A DNA stretch of 64,000 nucleotides from Foliamicus sp963666765 (GCA_963666765.1 OY762933.1:2356001-2420000); one strand, 5' to 3'. Shown: positions 1-8,570, counted from the stretch's first letter. Notes: a model not told the origin generated them from the sequence alone. Made by a program: numbers and translations.

Positions 1-279
1 CTCCAGTCGTACTGGCTTGCCAACCTGCAGTTCGGACTTGCGACGGATGAATGGGAGTTCACGGTTTACGTGAACAACGTATTCGACGACGACACGGTCA
101 AATGGGCCGGCGGCGGTCCGGGCATGCCGGTCAGCGACTGGCGGTTCGCCATTCTGGTGGACACGACCGGACTCGGAGCTCCGTTCACGATTCTGCCTGC
201 GCCGCGAATTGCGTCAACCGTGTATGGCTATCTGCCGGATCCGCGGCAGTTCGGCATACGCCTGAACTACCGCTTCTAA
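1..279 (+). CDS. TonB-dependent outer-membrane receptor, C-terminal fragment
   Basis: The window opens inside a reading frame that runs from base 1 to the TAA at 277-279, so only the last 92 residues are visible. The segment alternates polar and hydrophobic residues like the last strands of an outer-membrane beta-barrel. It contains the turn VNNVFDD, typical of the penultimate strands of TonB-dependent receptors, and ends in FGIRLNYRF with a terminal Phe, the usual beta-barrel assembly signal. The plug domain and start lie outside the window, so the substrate cannot be inferred. Another outer-membrane barrel family is possible but less likely. Confidence 0.72.
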   Translation, partial: LQSYWLANLQFGLATDEWEFTVYVNNVFDDDTVKWAGGGPGMPVSDWRFAILVDTTGLGAPFTILPAPRIASTVYGYLPDPRQFGIRLNYRF

Positions 280-364
280 GCGCGTAACGGCAAAAAACCG
301 GGAGCCAGGGCGGGCGTCCCCCATCCTGGACGAGGTCCGAAAGGCCTTCGGCTGCCTCTTTGCG

Positions 365-393
365 CTTGAAAAACGCAGGGGCCGACCCCACAA
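365..393 (+). promoter_or_regulatory. Putative sigma-32 (heat-shock) promoter of rpoH
   Basis: CTTGAAA at 365-371 is followed after 14 bases by CCCCACAA at 386-393. This closely matches the known sigma-32 consensus (CTTGAAA, 11-16 bases, CCCCATNT). The element ends 22 bases before the first ATG of rpoH, suggesting that the heat-shock sigma factor activates its own gene. A sigma-70-like TAAAAT lies at about 400-405. The match is seen in the sequence; function is inferred. Confidence 0.5.
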
Positions 394-415
394 GAATGGT
401 AAAATCCATTGTGCA

Positions 416-1297
416 ATGCCTAAGGATGCGATGAACACTGCGATTGCCGCGACCAACCGCGACCTGATCCTGGCGGGCCCGCTGGGCAGTCTGGATGCGT
501 ACATACAGGCGGTCGGATCGGTCCCCTCGCTCAGCGAGGAGGAAGAACGGGAGCTGGCCACCCGGCTGCGCGAGGACGGCGATCTGGACGCCGCCCGCCA
601 GCTGGTCCTGGCGCATCTGAGGTTCGTGGTGCATATCGCCAGCGGCTACCAGGGATACGGGCTGCCGATGGCCGACCTGATCCAGGAAGGCAACGTGGGC
701 CTGATGAAGGCGGTCAAGCGGTTCGATCCGACAGTCGGCGTTCGCCTGGTGACATTCGCCGTCCACTGGATTCGGGCTGAAATTCACGAATTCGTCCTGC
801 GCAACTGGCGCCTGGTCAAGGTGGCCACCACCAAGGCCCAGCGCAAGCTGTTCTTCAACCTGCGCAAGCTCAAGAAGCGGCTGGGCTGGATGTCGCCGGA
901 CGAGCAGCAGGCCGTGGCCGAGTATCTCGGGGTCAAGCCCGAGGAAGTGGCGGAGATGGAGATGCGCCTGGCCGGTCAGGACATCACCTTCGATCCGCCG
1001 GAGTCCGCCGGAGAAGATTCAACGTATTCGCCGTCACAATACCTGCCCAGTTCCGATCCCGACCCGGCGGCCGAGCTTGAAGAAGCCGATACCATGGAGC
1101 GCGCAAGCGGGCAACTGGCGGAAGCGCTCGCGGGACTGGACGAGCGTTCGCGGGAGATTATCACCTCCCGCCGGCTGGTCGAGAAGAAAGCCACGCTGCA
1201 TGAACTGGCCGGCCGCTACGGCGTTTCCGCCGAACGAATCCGGCAGATCGAGAACCAGGCGCTGAAGCAGTTGCGCGTGGCGATAACCGCGCCTTAG
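416..1297 (+). CDS. rpoH: RNA polymerase heat-shock sigma factor (sigma-32)
   Basis: A 293-residue group 3 sigma factor that directs RNA polymerase to heat-shock promoters. Region 2 is clear: LRFVVHIA near residue 68, QEGNVGLMKAV near 90, FAVHWIRAEI near 114. The diagnostic RpoH box QRKLFFNLR lies at 142-150 and distinguishes it from RpoD and RpoS. Region 4.2 with the helix-turn-helix YGVSAERIRQIE is near 265-280. Length matches the family (about 285 residues). The ATG at 416 has no good Shine-Dalgarno; the ATG at 431 follows AAGGA and may be the true start. A sigma-32-like promoter precedes it. The usual ftsEX neighbours are absent. Confidence 0.96.
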   Translation: MPKDAMNTAIAATNRDLILAGPLGSLDAYIQAVGSVPSLSEEEERELATRLREDGDLDAARQLVLAHLRFVVHIASGYQGYGLPMADLIQEGNVGLMKAVKRFDPTVGVRLVTFAVHWIRAEIHEFVLRNWRLVKVATTKAQRKLFFNLRKLKKRLGWMSPDEQQAVAEYLGVKPEEVAEMEMRLAGQDITFDPPESAGEDSTYSPSQYLPSSDPDPAAELEEADTMERASGQLAEALAGLDERSREIITSRRLVEKKATLHELAGRYGVSAERIRQIENQALKQLRVAITAP

Positions 1298-1390
1298 CGC
1301 TTCACTTCTCGCGTCGCAGCCGCGGGTATCCCCCGCGAACCGGATCTCTCGCCGTCCCTGGGAGTCACTTGTAAGTCATAATGTGCCACC

Positions 1391-1630
1391 ATGAAAACCG
1401 CGACCATTCATCAAGCCAAGACGCATCTATCCCGCATGGTGAAGGAGGTTCAAGGTGGCGAAACCATCGTTATAGTCAACGGCAATACTCCGGTCGCCAA
1501 ATTGACGGCGGTGGCGCCTCGTTCTAGCCAGCGGCCAAAGGTTGGGACACGAACTTCGGAGCCCGTGCGGTACACGACCGATGCGTTCGCACCATTAGCG
1601 GGCGGTGAACTAAAGGAGTGGGGCCTCTGA
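1391..1630 (+). CDS. Type II antitoxin, Phd/YefM family
   Basis: A 79-residue protein beginning MKTATIHQAKTHLSRMV, the typical Phd/YefM N-terminal fold (short beta strand, then the helix with KTHLSRLV-like spacing), followed by GGETIVIVNGNTPVAKLTAV. These proteins bind the operator DNA with the N-terminal half and neutralise the toxin with the C-terminal tail, here ending LKEWGL. The stop codon overlaps the beginning of the PIN-domain toxin, as expected for a translationally coupled toxin-antitoxin operon. It probably autorepresses the pair. Because the partner toxin carries a frameshift, the antitoxin may now be an orphan. Confidence 0.88.
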   Translation: MKTATIHQAKTHLSRMVKEVQGGETIVIVNGNTPVAKLTAVAPRSSQRPKVGTRTSEPVRYTTDAFAPLAGGELKEWGL

Positions 1631-2015
1631 CCCGATACTTGCTGGACACATGCACATTGATCTGGCTTGCTTCGGAACCAGAAAAACTATCGGCAGTTTC
1701 GGCGAGTCTGATCGATTCCCCCGACTCGGAGTTGTTGTGGAGTGACGTATCGGCTTTGGAGATTGCGTTGAAGTGGGGTTCCGGAAAACTTGAACTTCCC
1801 GATGCACCTCGAACCTGGTTGGAACGTCAGATCGATAGCTGGGGCTTGGTGGCACAGCCTCTGAAGCGCACGGACATCTATCGCGCATCCGAACTGCCCG
1901 CGCTTCACCGGGACCGTTTGATCGCCTCCTGGTTGCCACCGCCATCAGTTCCGATGCGATTATCCTTACACCGGACACGGCTATTGCCCAATATCCAGTA
2001 AGTTGCCGATGGTGA
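1618..2015 (+). pseudogene. PIN-domain toxin (VapC type), frameshifted
   Basis: The N-terminal frame reads RYLLDTCTLIWLA with the first PIN aspartate and continues normally to LPALHRD near 1911, then loses family resemblance. From about 1910 the next frame gives PFDRLLVATAISSD and ILTPDTAIAQYPV, the standard C-terminal PIN sequence, and stops at 2013-2015. One C is apparently missing in the string caccgggaccg. The start is also odd. The antitoxin stop is embedded in CTGA, where relatives would have ATGA, and AAAGGAG lies eight bases before that CTG at 1627. The only canonical in-frame choice, GTG 1618, overlaps the Shine-Dalgarno. Either a true pseudogene or an assembly error. Confidence 0.82.
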
Positions 2016-2116
2016 CTCCCGTAGACACATGCCAACTGATACTTGCTCTTGCATTTCGTCCGGCCGGTGGTTCACACTTATCAGTTCAACTGGCGCAAGG
2101 CTTGGGAGATATAGCC

Positions 2117-3289
2117 ATGATCCGCAATCTGATTCCAACCCGCTCCCTGACAGCTTCCGGGGCACTTTCTTATCTGGGCTTCCTGGGAGTCGCGTTTTTG
2201 CTGAACGTCCCGCAGACGGCAGCGCAGCCTGCCGGAGAGCCGCAAGCGGCGGCGCCCACCACGATCGAGTGGCAGAACGACGAGATGCTGCCGTACTACG
2301 AGATACCGAACATTCCGGTATCGGCCGAGGCGTACTTCGCGCCCGACAGTTATCACCTGATCGCCCAGACCCGCGATCCCGATGCGGTACAGGGCGAGAG
2401 TGGAAGGCACGGCAACCTCACCTACACCTACACGATCGAAGGCACGGAGCTTACCCGCATCAACGACAAGGGCCAGGACGCCTGCTCGTACTTCTTTCCC
2501 GATCAGCAGCGGGTGATTTTCACGTCCACCCGGGACAACCTGCATCTGCCGGTCGGGAACTGGTCGGACGAGGACGAGTATCCCCGGGGCGGCGAACTCT
2601 ATATTGCCAACGTCGATGGAAGCGACCGGCGCCGGCTGACGCACAACGAGTGGTACGAGGCGGAAGTCGTGGTGTCGCCCACGGGCGAGTGGATCGCCTT
2701 CGGTCGCAACATCGACGGCCGGCAGGACTTGTGGCGCATACGCCCCGACGGCACCGACGAACAGCGCATCACGGACACCGACGACTGGCAGGAAGGCTCA
2801 CCGTATTTCATGCCGGACGGCGAGCACCTGATGTTCCGGTCCTGGCGCGACTCGGATTACAAGAAGATCCGCCCCACACCCATGGTCGTCATGACGATCA
2901 ACATCGACGGTTCCGAATGGCGCGGCTACACCTTTGACGGCGACATGAACTGGGCGCCCAACCCGGCGCCGGATGGCCGCCATTACGTTTTTGTGCGTGT
3001 TACCGACAAGGACGCCGGCCCGCTGGGTAACTGGGACATATTCCTTGGCGACCTGGCCGGCGGCGAACCCGTGCGCCTGACTACCAATCCCGCTTTCGAC
3101 GGTCTTCCCGGCATGGCCCCGAACGGAAAACTGCTGGCGTGGGCGCGGGCCAAGGCTGGAGGCTTCATGGCGGGAATCAAGACCCACATCATGGACGTGT
3201 CCTCGCTGAACATCGGTCCCGAAAACTACGAGCCGCTGAACCCCGAATGGGGCCGGCCGATGTCTGACGATCCGCCGGCGGCGCAGTAG
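2117..3289 (+). CDS. Exported TolB-like beta-propeller (PD40) protein
   Basis: The ATG at 2117 is preceded by GGGAG and opens a signal peptide (MIRNLIPTRS, then a hydrophobic stretch ending PQTAAQ), giving a 390-residue exported protein. The body has repeated PD40/WD40-like TolB motifs: GSDRRRLTHNEW, VSPTGEWIAFGRN, PDGTDEQRITD, MPDGEHLMFRSW and APDGRHYVFVRV. Such propellers usually serve as periplasmic protein-interaction scaffolds or sensor-like subunits. No catalytic domain is visible, so the partner is unknown. An upstream in-frame start at 2003 would add about 38 residues without signal-peptide character and was not used. It is followed on the same strand by an alanine symporter, with no clear functional link. 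Confidence 0.8.
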   Translation: MIRNLIPTRSLTASGALSYLGFLGVAFLLNVPQTAAQPAGEPQAAAPTTIEWQNDEMLPYYEIPNIPVSAEAYFAPDSYHLIAQTRDPDAVQGESGRHGNLTYTYTIEGTELTRINDKGQDACSYFFPDQQRVIFTSTRDNLHLPVGNWSDEDEYPRGGELYIANVDGSDRRRLTHNEWYEAEVVVSPTGEWIAFGRNIDGRQDLWRIRPDGTDEQRITDTDDWQEGSPYFMPDGEHLMFRSWRDSDYKKIRPTPMVVMTINIDGSEWRGYTFDGDMNWAPNPAPDGRHYVFVRVTDKDAGPLGNWDIFLGDLAGGEPVRLTTNPAFDGLPGMAPNGKLLAWARAKAGGFMAGIKTHIMDVSSLNIGPENYEPLNPEWGRPMSDDPPAAQ

Positions 3290-3362
3290 TCAGCACATCA
3301 GATACGGGTCTATCCCCGGAACGAGGGGCTGGATGCCCTGATTCAGGGCGGGAGAGAACTCC

Positions 3363-5078
3363 GTGGAATTGATGAATTTTTTCAACGCCCTGAATGCCTT
3401 GATCTGGCACAACTGGATGCTCTACGCCGTATTGGTGACGGGCGTCCTGTTCACCGTATGGAGCGGCTTTTGCCAGTACCGGGCCTTGACCCACGGAGTG
3501 GCGATCACGCGCGGGAAATACGACGACAAGGACGACCCGGGCGCCATTTCGCATTTCCAGGCGCTTTCCGCGGCGCTGTCGGCCACGGTCGGTCTCGGCA
3601 ACATCGGCGGGGTGGCGCTTGCCATCAGCCTGGGGGGACCGGGCGCGGTGTTCTGGATGTGGGTAGTGGGCCTTTGCGGCATGGCGGTCAAGCTGACCGA
3701 AGTGACGCTGACCATGCTCTATCGCAACACCGACGATCCCCAGAACCCGCATGGCGGACCGATGATGGTAGTGGATCAGGGCCTGCCCGCCCGGTGGCCG
3801 AAACTGCGGCCGGCGGGCAAGGTCTTCGCGGTGATCTTCAGTATTTCGGTCGTGATTTCGGCGATAACCGGGGGCAATCTGTTCCAGGCGTGGAACGTGG
3901 GCGACGTGACCGAGAGCTACTTCGGCGTGCCCGCCTGGATGTGCGGTCTTGCACTGGCTGTCGCGGCGGGTCTGGTGATCATCGGCGGTATCCAACGCAT
4001 AGGGCAGGTCGCCTCGCGCCTGGTGCCGTTCATGGTGGTCCTGTATTTCCTGGGCTGCATCGCAGTACTGGGATTGAGCTATGAGCAGATCCCCGAATCG
4101 TTCGCGCTGATCTTCCGCGGCGCCTTCTCGTCCCTTGAAGGCACCGGCGCTTTTCTCGGCGGCACGGCCGGCGCGGCTTTTATCTTCGGGATGAAGCGGG
4201 CCCTCTTTTCGAGCGAAGCCGGGCAGGGCTCCTCGCCGATTGCGCACTCCGCGGCTCGCACCGACGAGCCGGTCCGCGAGGGCATCGTGGCCGCGCTGGA
4301 ACCGTTCATCGATACGCTGGTGGTGTGCACGCTGACCGCGCTGGTGATCCTGAGCACAGGGCAATGGCGGCGCGGTCCGGAAGCCGGGTTGCCCGCCGGG
4401 ACCGGGGTGGTTGCGGCGGAAACGGCCGGCTCGTGGACGATTACGGAGAGCGCCGCGCCGGAACGCGCGGGCGGCGAGTGGGCCGGCGGCGAATCGGTGT
4501 TCGTGGTCGCCGTTGCGGACTACAACCCGGAAACGGACAGCAACCTGCACAAGATTTCGGGCGAGATCGAACTTGGCGCTGACGGCCTGGCGACGATTCG
4601 CTGGCAGCCCATCGACAGCGCCGTTGCGCCGGTCTTGAGGGACAGCGGTCTGTTCGTGTCCTATGAGGGCGCGACCATGACGGCGCGCGCGCTGGACTCG
4701 GCGATTCCCGGCCTCGGCAAGTGGCTGGTCAGCCTCGCGGTCTGGCTGTTTGCCTTCTCCACCATCATCTCCTGGAGCTATTACGCGGAGCAGGCGGTGT
4801 GGTTCCTGGGCGCCCGCAAGGTCGGGCTGCTGGTCTACAAGATCTGCTACTGCCTGCTGGCGCTGGTCGCCACGCTGGGATGGCTGCGCACCGATGCGGA
4901 ACTGGACACGGTCACCACGCTTGGGACCGGACTGATGCTGGTGGTGAACATGCCGATCATGTGGCTGTTCGGCTGGCAGGCGATGCGCGCCTACAAGGAA
5001 TACATCCGCAGGTTCACCAGCGGGCGCATGGATCGCGGCGAGGGCGCCCCGACTCTGGACGACCTGATCAAGGGCTAG
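3363..5078 (+). CDS. Sodium:alanine symporter family protein (AGCS)
   Basis: Inner-membrane Na+-coupled amino-acid importer of the AGCS family. Diagnostic stretches include FQALSAALSATVGLGNIGG near residues 66-83, GGPGAVFWMW near 91, GGIQRIGQVASRLVPFM near 208 and FSSEAGQGSSPIAHS near 282. The C-terminal core LFAFSTIISWSYYAEQ is also standard. Between about residues 333 and 440 there is a roughly 110-residue hydrophilic, beta-rich insertion that replaces a short loop, so the protein is longer (571 residues) than typical members of about 450. GTG 3363 is used because GGAG at 3351-3354 is spaced eight bases from it; ATG 3372 is an alternative. The 3' end overlaps the convergent exporter gene by 11 bases. 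Confidence 0.93.
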   Translation: MELMNFFNALNALIWHNWMLYAVLVTGVLFTVWSGFCQYRALTHGVAITRGKYDDKDDPGAISHFQALSAALSATVGLGNIGGVALAISLGGPGAVFWMWVVGLCGMAVKLTEVTLTMLYRNTDDPQNPHGGPMMVVDQGLPARWPKLRPAGKVFAVIFSISVVISAITGGNLFQAWNVGDVTESYFGVPAWMCGLALAVAAGLVIIGGIQRIGQVASRLVPFMVVLYFLGCIAVLGLSYEQIPESFALIFRGAFSSLEGTGAFLGGTAGAAFIFGMKRALFSSEAGQGSSPIAHSAARTDEPVREGIVAALEPFIDTLVVCTLTALVILSTGQWRRGPEAGLPAGTGVVAAETAGSWTITESAAPERAGGEWAGGESVFVVAVADYNPETDSNLHKISGEIELGADGLATIRWQPIDSAVAPVLRDSGLFVSYEGATMTARALDSAIPGLGKWLVSLAVWLFAFSTIISWSYYAEQAVWFLGARKVGLLVYKICYCLLALVATLGWLRTDAELDTVTTLGTGLMLVVNMPIMWLFGWQAMRAYKEYIRRFTSGRMDRGEGAPTLDDLIKG

Positions 5079-6258
5079 CGCGTCTGACCGCTCGCCTCAG
5101 GCTGCCGGCGCGCAGGGCCACGCACATGAGCGTCAGCATGGAGAAGGCGAGCACGCAGTAGACCATGGGATAGGCCGAGTCGGTCAGGACCGATCCCACG
5201 AGCTGCATTCCCAGGGCCCCGAATGCGTGCTGCAGGGCGGCGGTAATCGCGGAAGCGGTGCCGGCGTGCCGGCCGGCGCTGGTCAGCGAGCCGGCCTGCG
5301 AGTTGGGCATGAAGATACCGGATCCGAACGCCCAGGGCGCCATGCCGATGAACAGCACGGTCAGGCTGGCGCCGAAGACATAGAGCAGCGCCAGAAGCAG
5401 GAATGTGGTGACGGTGGTGATCGTCATGCCCAGCATCATGGAGCCGTTGACGCCCAGCCGCGGCCCGATCCAGATGGAACTCATTGTGCCCAGGAAGTAG
5501 AAGGAACTCAGCGCCATGGTCCACACGCCGTAGGTGGCGGCGCTGTGTCCGAGCATGGTCTCTATGACGTGCGGTGACCCGGAGCCGAAGCAGTAGTAAG
5601 CGCCTACGATCAGACCGGTGGCAAAGGAGTAACGCAGAAAACGCGGGTTTGCGAGCAATGTCCGAAAGGCCCGCTTGCCGCCTCCGGGGCGCGCGTCGTG
5701 GGTTTCCTCTATCCGCCAGAACAGGCCGATCAGCAGGATGAAGAAGACGGCCAGGAAAACGAAGATGCTGCGCCAGCCGAAGGTATCGGTCATGTAGCCG
5801 CTCAGGGCGGGCGCCACCATGGGCCCGACCATCATGGCCATGGTCAGGATGGCCAGCATGCGGGGCAGCCTTTTCTGGCCGAAGGCGTCCTTCAGCATTA
5901 CCCGCGCCAGGGTGATGCAGCCGGCCGCTCCAAGGCCCTGCATGCAGCGGCCTGCTATCAGGGTTTCGATGTTCGGGGCAAAGACGCATATCAGGCTTCC
6001 GATTCCCATCATCACCAGGGCGGCGAGCAGCGGCGGACGCCGGCCGAAGCGGTCGGCCAGCGGACCGTAGATCAGCACCCCCGGGGCGATGATGAAGGTC
6101 GCCAGGGACGTGGTGACCTGGACCATGGCGCGGGAAACCCCGAACTCGACCTCGAGCACGGGCAGGGCCGGAAACAGAATGGTCAGCGACATCGGCCCGC
6201 TCATGGTGATGAGCGCCAGCACGAAGACCAGCATGCGTTCGGAACGCGACAGCAGCAT
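5068..6258 (-). CDS. Bcr/CflA-type multidrug efflux MFS transporter
   Basis: A 396-residue 12-segment major facilitator. The loop 2-3 signature GPLADRFGRRPPLL near residue 65 and the N-terminal pattern of a drug:H+ antiporter (PALPVLEVEFGVSRAMVQVTTS) are clear. GRCMQGLGAAGCITLARVML near residue 103 is typical of the Bcr/CflA group. It probably exports small toxic compounds from the inner membrane using the proton gradient; the substrate is unknown. It lies upstream of nothing on its strand and converges with the alanine symporter, overlapping it by 11 bases. The prs gene follows on the same strand 48 bases upstream of its start. Confidence 0.88.
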   Translation of the reverse strand: MLLSRSERMLVFVLALITMSGPMSLTILFPALPVLEVEFGVSRAMVQVTTSLATFIIAPGVLIYGPLADRFGRRPPLLAALVMMGIGSLICVFAPNIETLIAGRCMQGLGAAGCITLARVMLKDAFGQKRLPRMLAILTMAMMVGPMVAPALSGYMTDTFGWRSIFVFLAVFFILLIGLFWRIEETHDARPGGGKRAFRTLLANPRFLRYSFATGLIVGAYYCFGSGSPHVIETMLGHSAATYGVWTMALSSFYFLGTMSSIWIGPRLGVNGSMMLGMTITTVTTFLLLALLYVFGASLTVLFIGMAPWAFGSGIFMPNSQAGSLTSAGRHAGTASAITAALQHAFGALGMQLVGSVLTDSAYPMVYCVLAFSMLTLMCVALRAGSLRRAVRRASP

Positions 6259-6306
6259 GCGCCTCAGCCGGTGTCCGGCCGCCAGAGATCGCGCGGCTGT
6301 GCGGGC

Positions 6307-7278
6307 CTAGTCGAGATAGAGGGAACTGACCGATTCATCCAGGCTGATTCTGCGCATGGTTTCGGCCAGTAATTCCGCGACGCTGAGCTGGCGTATCTTG
6401 CCGCAGGCGGCGGCTTCCTCCGAAAGCGGGATGGTGTCGGTAACCACCAGTTCGGTCAGGTCCGACCGGGTGATCCGCTCCAGCGCCTTTCCGCTTAGAA
6501 CCGGGTGGGTGATGTAGGCGACGACCTCCGTCGCACCTTCATCCAGCAGGCTGCCGGCGGCCTGGCAAAGGGTGCCGGCGGTATCGATCATGTCGTCGAT
6601 CAGCACGCACACCTTGTCCTGTACCTCGCCGATGATGTTCATGGCCTCGGCCACGTTGGGCTTGGGCCGGCGCTTGTCGATGATGGCCAGATCGGTGTTG
6701 TCCAGCCGCCGCGCCAACGCCCGCGCCCGCACCACGCCGCCGACGTCGGGCGACACCACGACCACGTCTTCCTCCAGCCGCTTCCAGGCGTCGGCCAGCA
6801 GCACCGGGGAGGCGTAGACGTTGTCCACCGCGATGGAGAAGAAGCCCTGAATCTGGTCCGCGTGCAGATCCACGGTCACAAGGTGGTCTATACCGGACGC
6901 ACAGACCATTTCGGCGACCGCCTTCGCCGAAATCGGCGCCCGCGTGGCCCTTGAGCGGCGGTCCTGCCTGGAGTAGCCGAAGTACGGGATGACCGCCGTA
7001 ATGCGTTGCGCGGACGCGCGCTTGCAGGCGTCCGCGAGCAGGATCAACTCCATCAGGTTGTCGTTGACCGGGGGGCAGGTGGATTGCACGATGAACACAT
7101 CCCTTCCACGGATGTTGTCCAGCACTTCGACGCTGATCTCGCCGTCGCTGAAGCGCTGCACCTGGGCTCTGCCCATGCGCACGCCAAGCACCTTCGCGAT
7201 CGCTTCGGCGAGCACCGGCGTAGCGTTGCCCGCCAGTATCTCGATTTTCGGTAGTTCGACGCTGCGTTGTTCCGCCAT
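6307..7278 (-). CDS. prs: Ribose-phosphate pyrophosphokinase
   Basis: A 323-residue PRPP synthetase that transfers pyrophosphate from ATP to ribose-5-phosphate, feeding purine, pyrimidine, NAD, histidine and tryptophan synthesis. Seen motifs: the N-terminal ILAGNATPVLAEAIA and FSDGEISVEV, QSTCPPVNDNLMEL, the flexible-loop region IPYFGYSRQDRR, VTVDLHADQIQGFF, and the PRPP-binding VLIDDMIDTAGTL near residue 218. Length is normal for the class I enzyme. It is directly downstream of tRNA-Gln on the same strand, an arrangement common in gammaproteobacteria, where the tRNA and prs can share a transcript. Confidence 0.97.
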   Translation of the reverse strand: MAEQRSVELPKIEILAGNATPVLAEAIAKVLGVRMGRAQVQRFSDGEISVEVLDNIRGRDVFIVQSTCPPVNDNLMELILLADACKRASAQRITAVIPYFGYSRQDRRSRATRAPISAKAVAEMVCASGIDHLVTVDLHADQIQGFFSIAVDNVYASPVLLADAWKRLEEDVVVVSPDVGGVVRARALARRLDNTDLAIIDKRRPKPNVAEAMNIIGEVQDKVCVLIDDMIDTAGTLCQAAGSLLDEGATEVVAYITHPVLSGKALERITRSDLTELVVTDTIPLSEEAAACGKIRQLSVAELLAETMRRISLDESVSSLYLD

Positions 7279-7307
7279 GAAATATATCGCGGTGACTGAT
7301 CCCGGCT

Positions 7308-7382
7308 TGGCTGGGGCGGCAGGATTCGAACCTGCGAATCACGGGATCAAAACCCGTTGCCTTACCGCTTGGCTACGCCCCA
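7308..7382 (-). tRNA. tRNA-Gln (TTG)
   Basis: Read on the minus strand from 7382, the acceptor arm TGGGGCG pairs with CGCCCCA. The D arm contains AGCCAAGCGGTAAGGC, the anticodon loop is TTTTGAT with anticodon TTG, and the T arm contains GGTTCGAATCC. The discriminator base is G and CCA is encoded at 7310-7308. Total 75 nt. It lies 29 bases upstream of prs on the same strand. Confidence 0.97.
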
Positions 7383-7485
7383 ATGTGCCAAGATAGTTAT
7401 TGTCTTGCCGCCCGCGTGCGCCTGTCAATGCATGCATCGACGGCGTGCGCTGCGATAATGGCGCAGCCTTGGGGATTCGGAAAGT

Positions 7486-8055
7486 ATGATCTGGAGAGTA
7501 TTTTCGTCCGGTCCAGCTTGCCGGTGGCTGCTTGTCGCGGCGGTCCTGGTGATGGCCGTTCCGGGCCGCGCGCAGGTCAATATCGACGCCTACCGCGACT
7601 ACTTCCTGGTCGGACGCTTCGGCGAGGTCTGCACGATGTGCGAGGTCGTGGTGCTGTGCCGGGCCGGCGGGGCCGCTCAGGCGGAAGAGGCCGTGCCGCC
7701 GGGTGGCGATTTCACGCTGTATCACATTCAGACACGCACTTTCTGGTCGCAGGTGTCCACGATCTGGGAGTGGTTCATTTCCAATTTCACGGCGGAGGAC
7801 CTTGCCGCGCGGGGTCACACCCGCCCGGTGCATGTGTACCGCGTGGCGGACGGGCAATGGACGGCGCGGGAAGTCATCGAGGCCCGGCTGGTGCTCAATC
7901 CCGGCGTGCTTGAATTCGGCGACCACAATATCGACCGCATATCGCGCGCATGGAGCCACGCGGACACGGGAGCCGGGGTGGGCTACTGTTCGCGCCTACC
8001 GCTGTGGGATGCGCTCGAGAGCATTGAAGCGAAGGCGCCGGGTGGCGACCGATGA
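7486..8055 (+). CDS. Exported hypothetical protein upstream of DoxX-like gene
   Basis: I do not recognise this 189-residue protein. It begins with a clear signal peptide (basic start, then LLVAAVLVMAVPGRAQ), so it is probably periplasmic. The mature part has two closely spaced cysteines (CTMCEVVVLC) near residues 49-58, a Trp-rich stretch around residue 90, and a short C-terminal region with one more Cys. The paired cysteines could form a disulfide or bind a metal or heme, but no CXXCH is present. The TGA overlaps the ATG of the DoxX-like membrane protein (ATGA), so the two are translationally coupled and likely act together. Confidence 0.68.
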   Translation: MIWRVFSSGPACRWLLVAAVLVMAVPGRAQVNIDAYRDYFLVGRFGEVCTMCEVVVLCRAGGAAQAEEAVPPGGDFTLYHIQTRTFWSQVSTIWEWFISNFTAEDLAARGHTRPVHVYRVADGQWTAREVIEARLVLNPGVLEFGDHNIDRISRAWSHADTGAGVGYCSRLPLWDALESIEAKAPGGDR

Positions 8056-8570
8056 AACTCGCCGTTTGGGAGTTTGTCTCGGTATGGCGGTGGGCGTGGA
8101 TCAGGGCCCACCCGCTGCGCTTTACCGGCGTGGTCCTGCACCTGCTGCTGCGAACGCTGTTCGCCGTTTTCTGGCTGGCCGCCGGAATCAACAAGGTGAG
8201 GAATGATTGGCTGACAAGCGACATCCTGAAGGAAATCTTCCTCGACCGGCTGACCGAAATGCCGCCCGATGCCTTCGCATCCCTGTTTCTGCTGAATTTC
8301 GCCATCCCGCTCTACGTGCTGGTGGCGTGGGTGATCACGCTGGGCGAAATCTACTCGGCTGTGGGATTGCTGCTGGGCGTGACCACGCGCATCGCGGCCG
8401 CAGTGAGCATGTTCATACTGTGCGGGTTTGCGATCGGCGGCTACTACGACGCTTCGCTGATTCCGTTTTTCCTGTTGAACGCAATGTTCCTGTGGTGGGC
8501 GTCGGGCCTCTGGCTGGGGATCGACCGGAACCTTGCGAAGCGCTATCCGCGCAGCCGGTGGTTCCGTTAG
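8052..8570 (+). CDS. DoxX-like inner-membrane protein
   Basis: A 172-residue protein with four predicted membrane helices in the DoxX/TQO-like arrangement: a first helix ending AVFWLAAGINKVR, a second around LNFAIPLYVLVAWVITLGEI, then LLLGVTTRIAAAVSMFI and FLLNAMFLWWASGLW. The motif AGINK after helix 1 and the GExxxAxGLLLGVxTR pattern are typical of DoxX family proteins, which are often subunits or partners of quinone-linked oxidoreductases. It overlaps the preceding exported protein by four bases. The N-terminal 40 residues are longer than in the smallest members. The specific role is unknown. Confidence 0.72.
   Translation: MKLAVWEFVSVWRWAWIRAHPLRFTGVVLHLLLRTLFAVFWLAAGINKVRNDWLTSDILKEIFLDRLTEMPPDAFASLFLLNFAIPLYVLVAWVITLGEIYSAVGLLLGVTTRIAAAVSMFILCGFAIGGYYDASLIPFFLLNAMFLWWASGLWLGIDRNLAKRYPRSRWFR

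Noticed and set aside
3189..4550. 453-residue open frame antisense to the alanine symporter
   Set aside because: High-GC shadow of a clearly real gene on the other strand; composition rich in Arg/His/Gly, no motifs.
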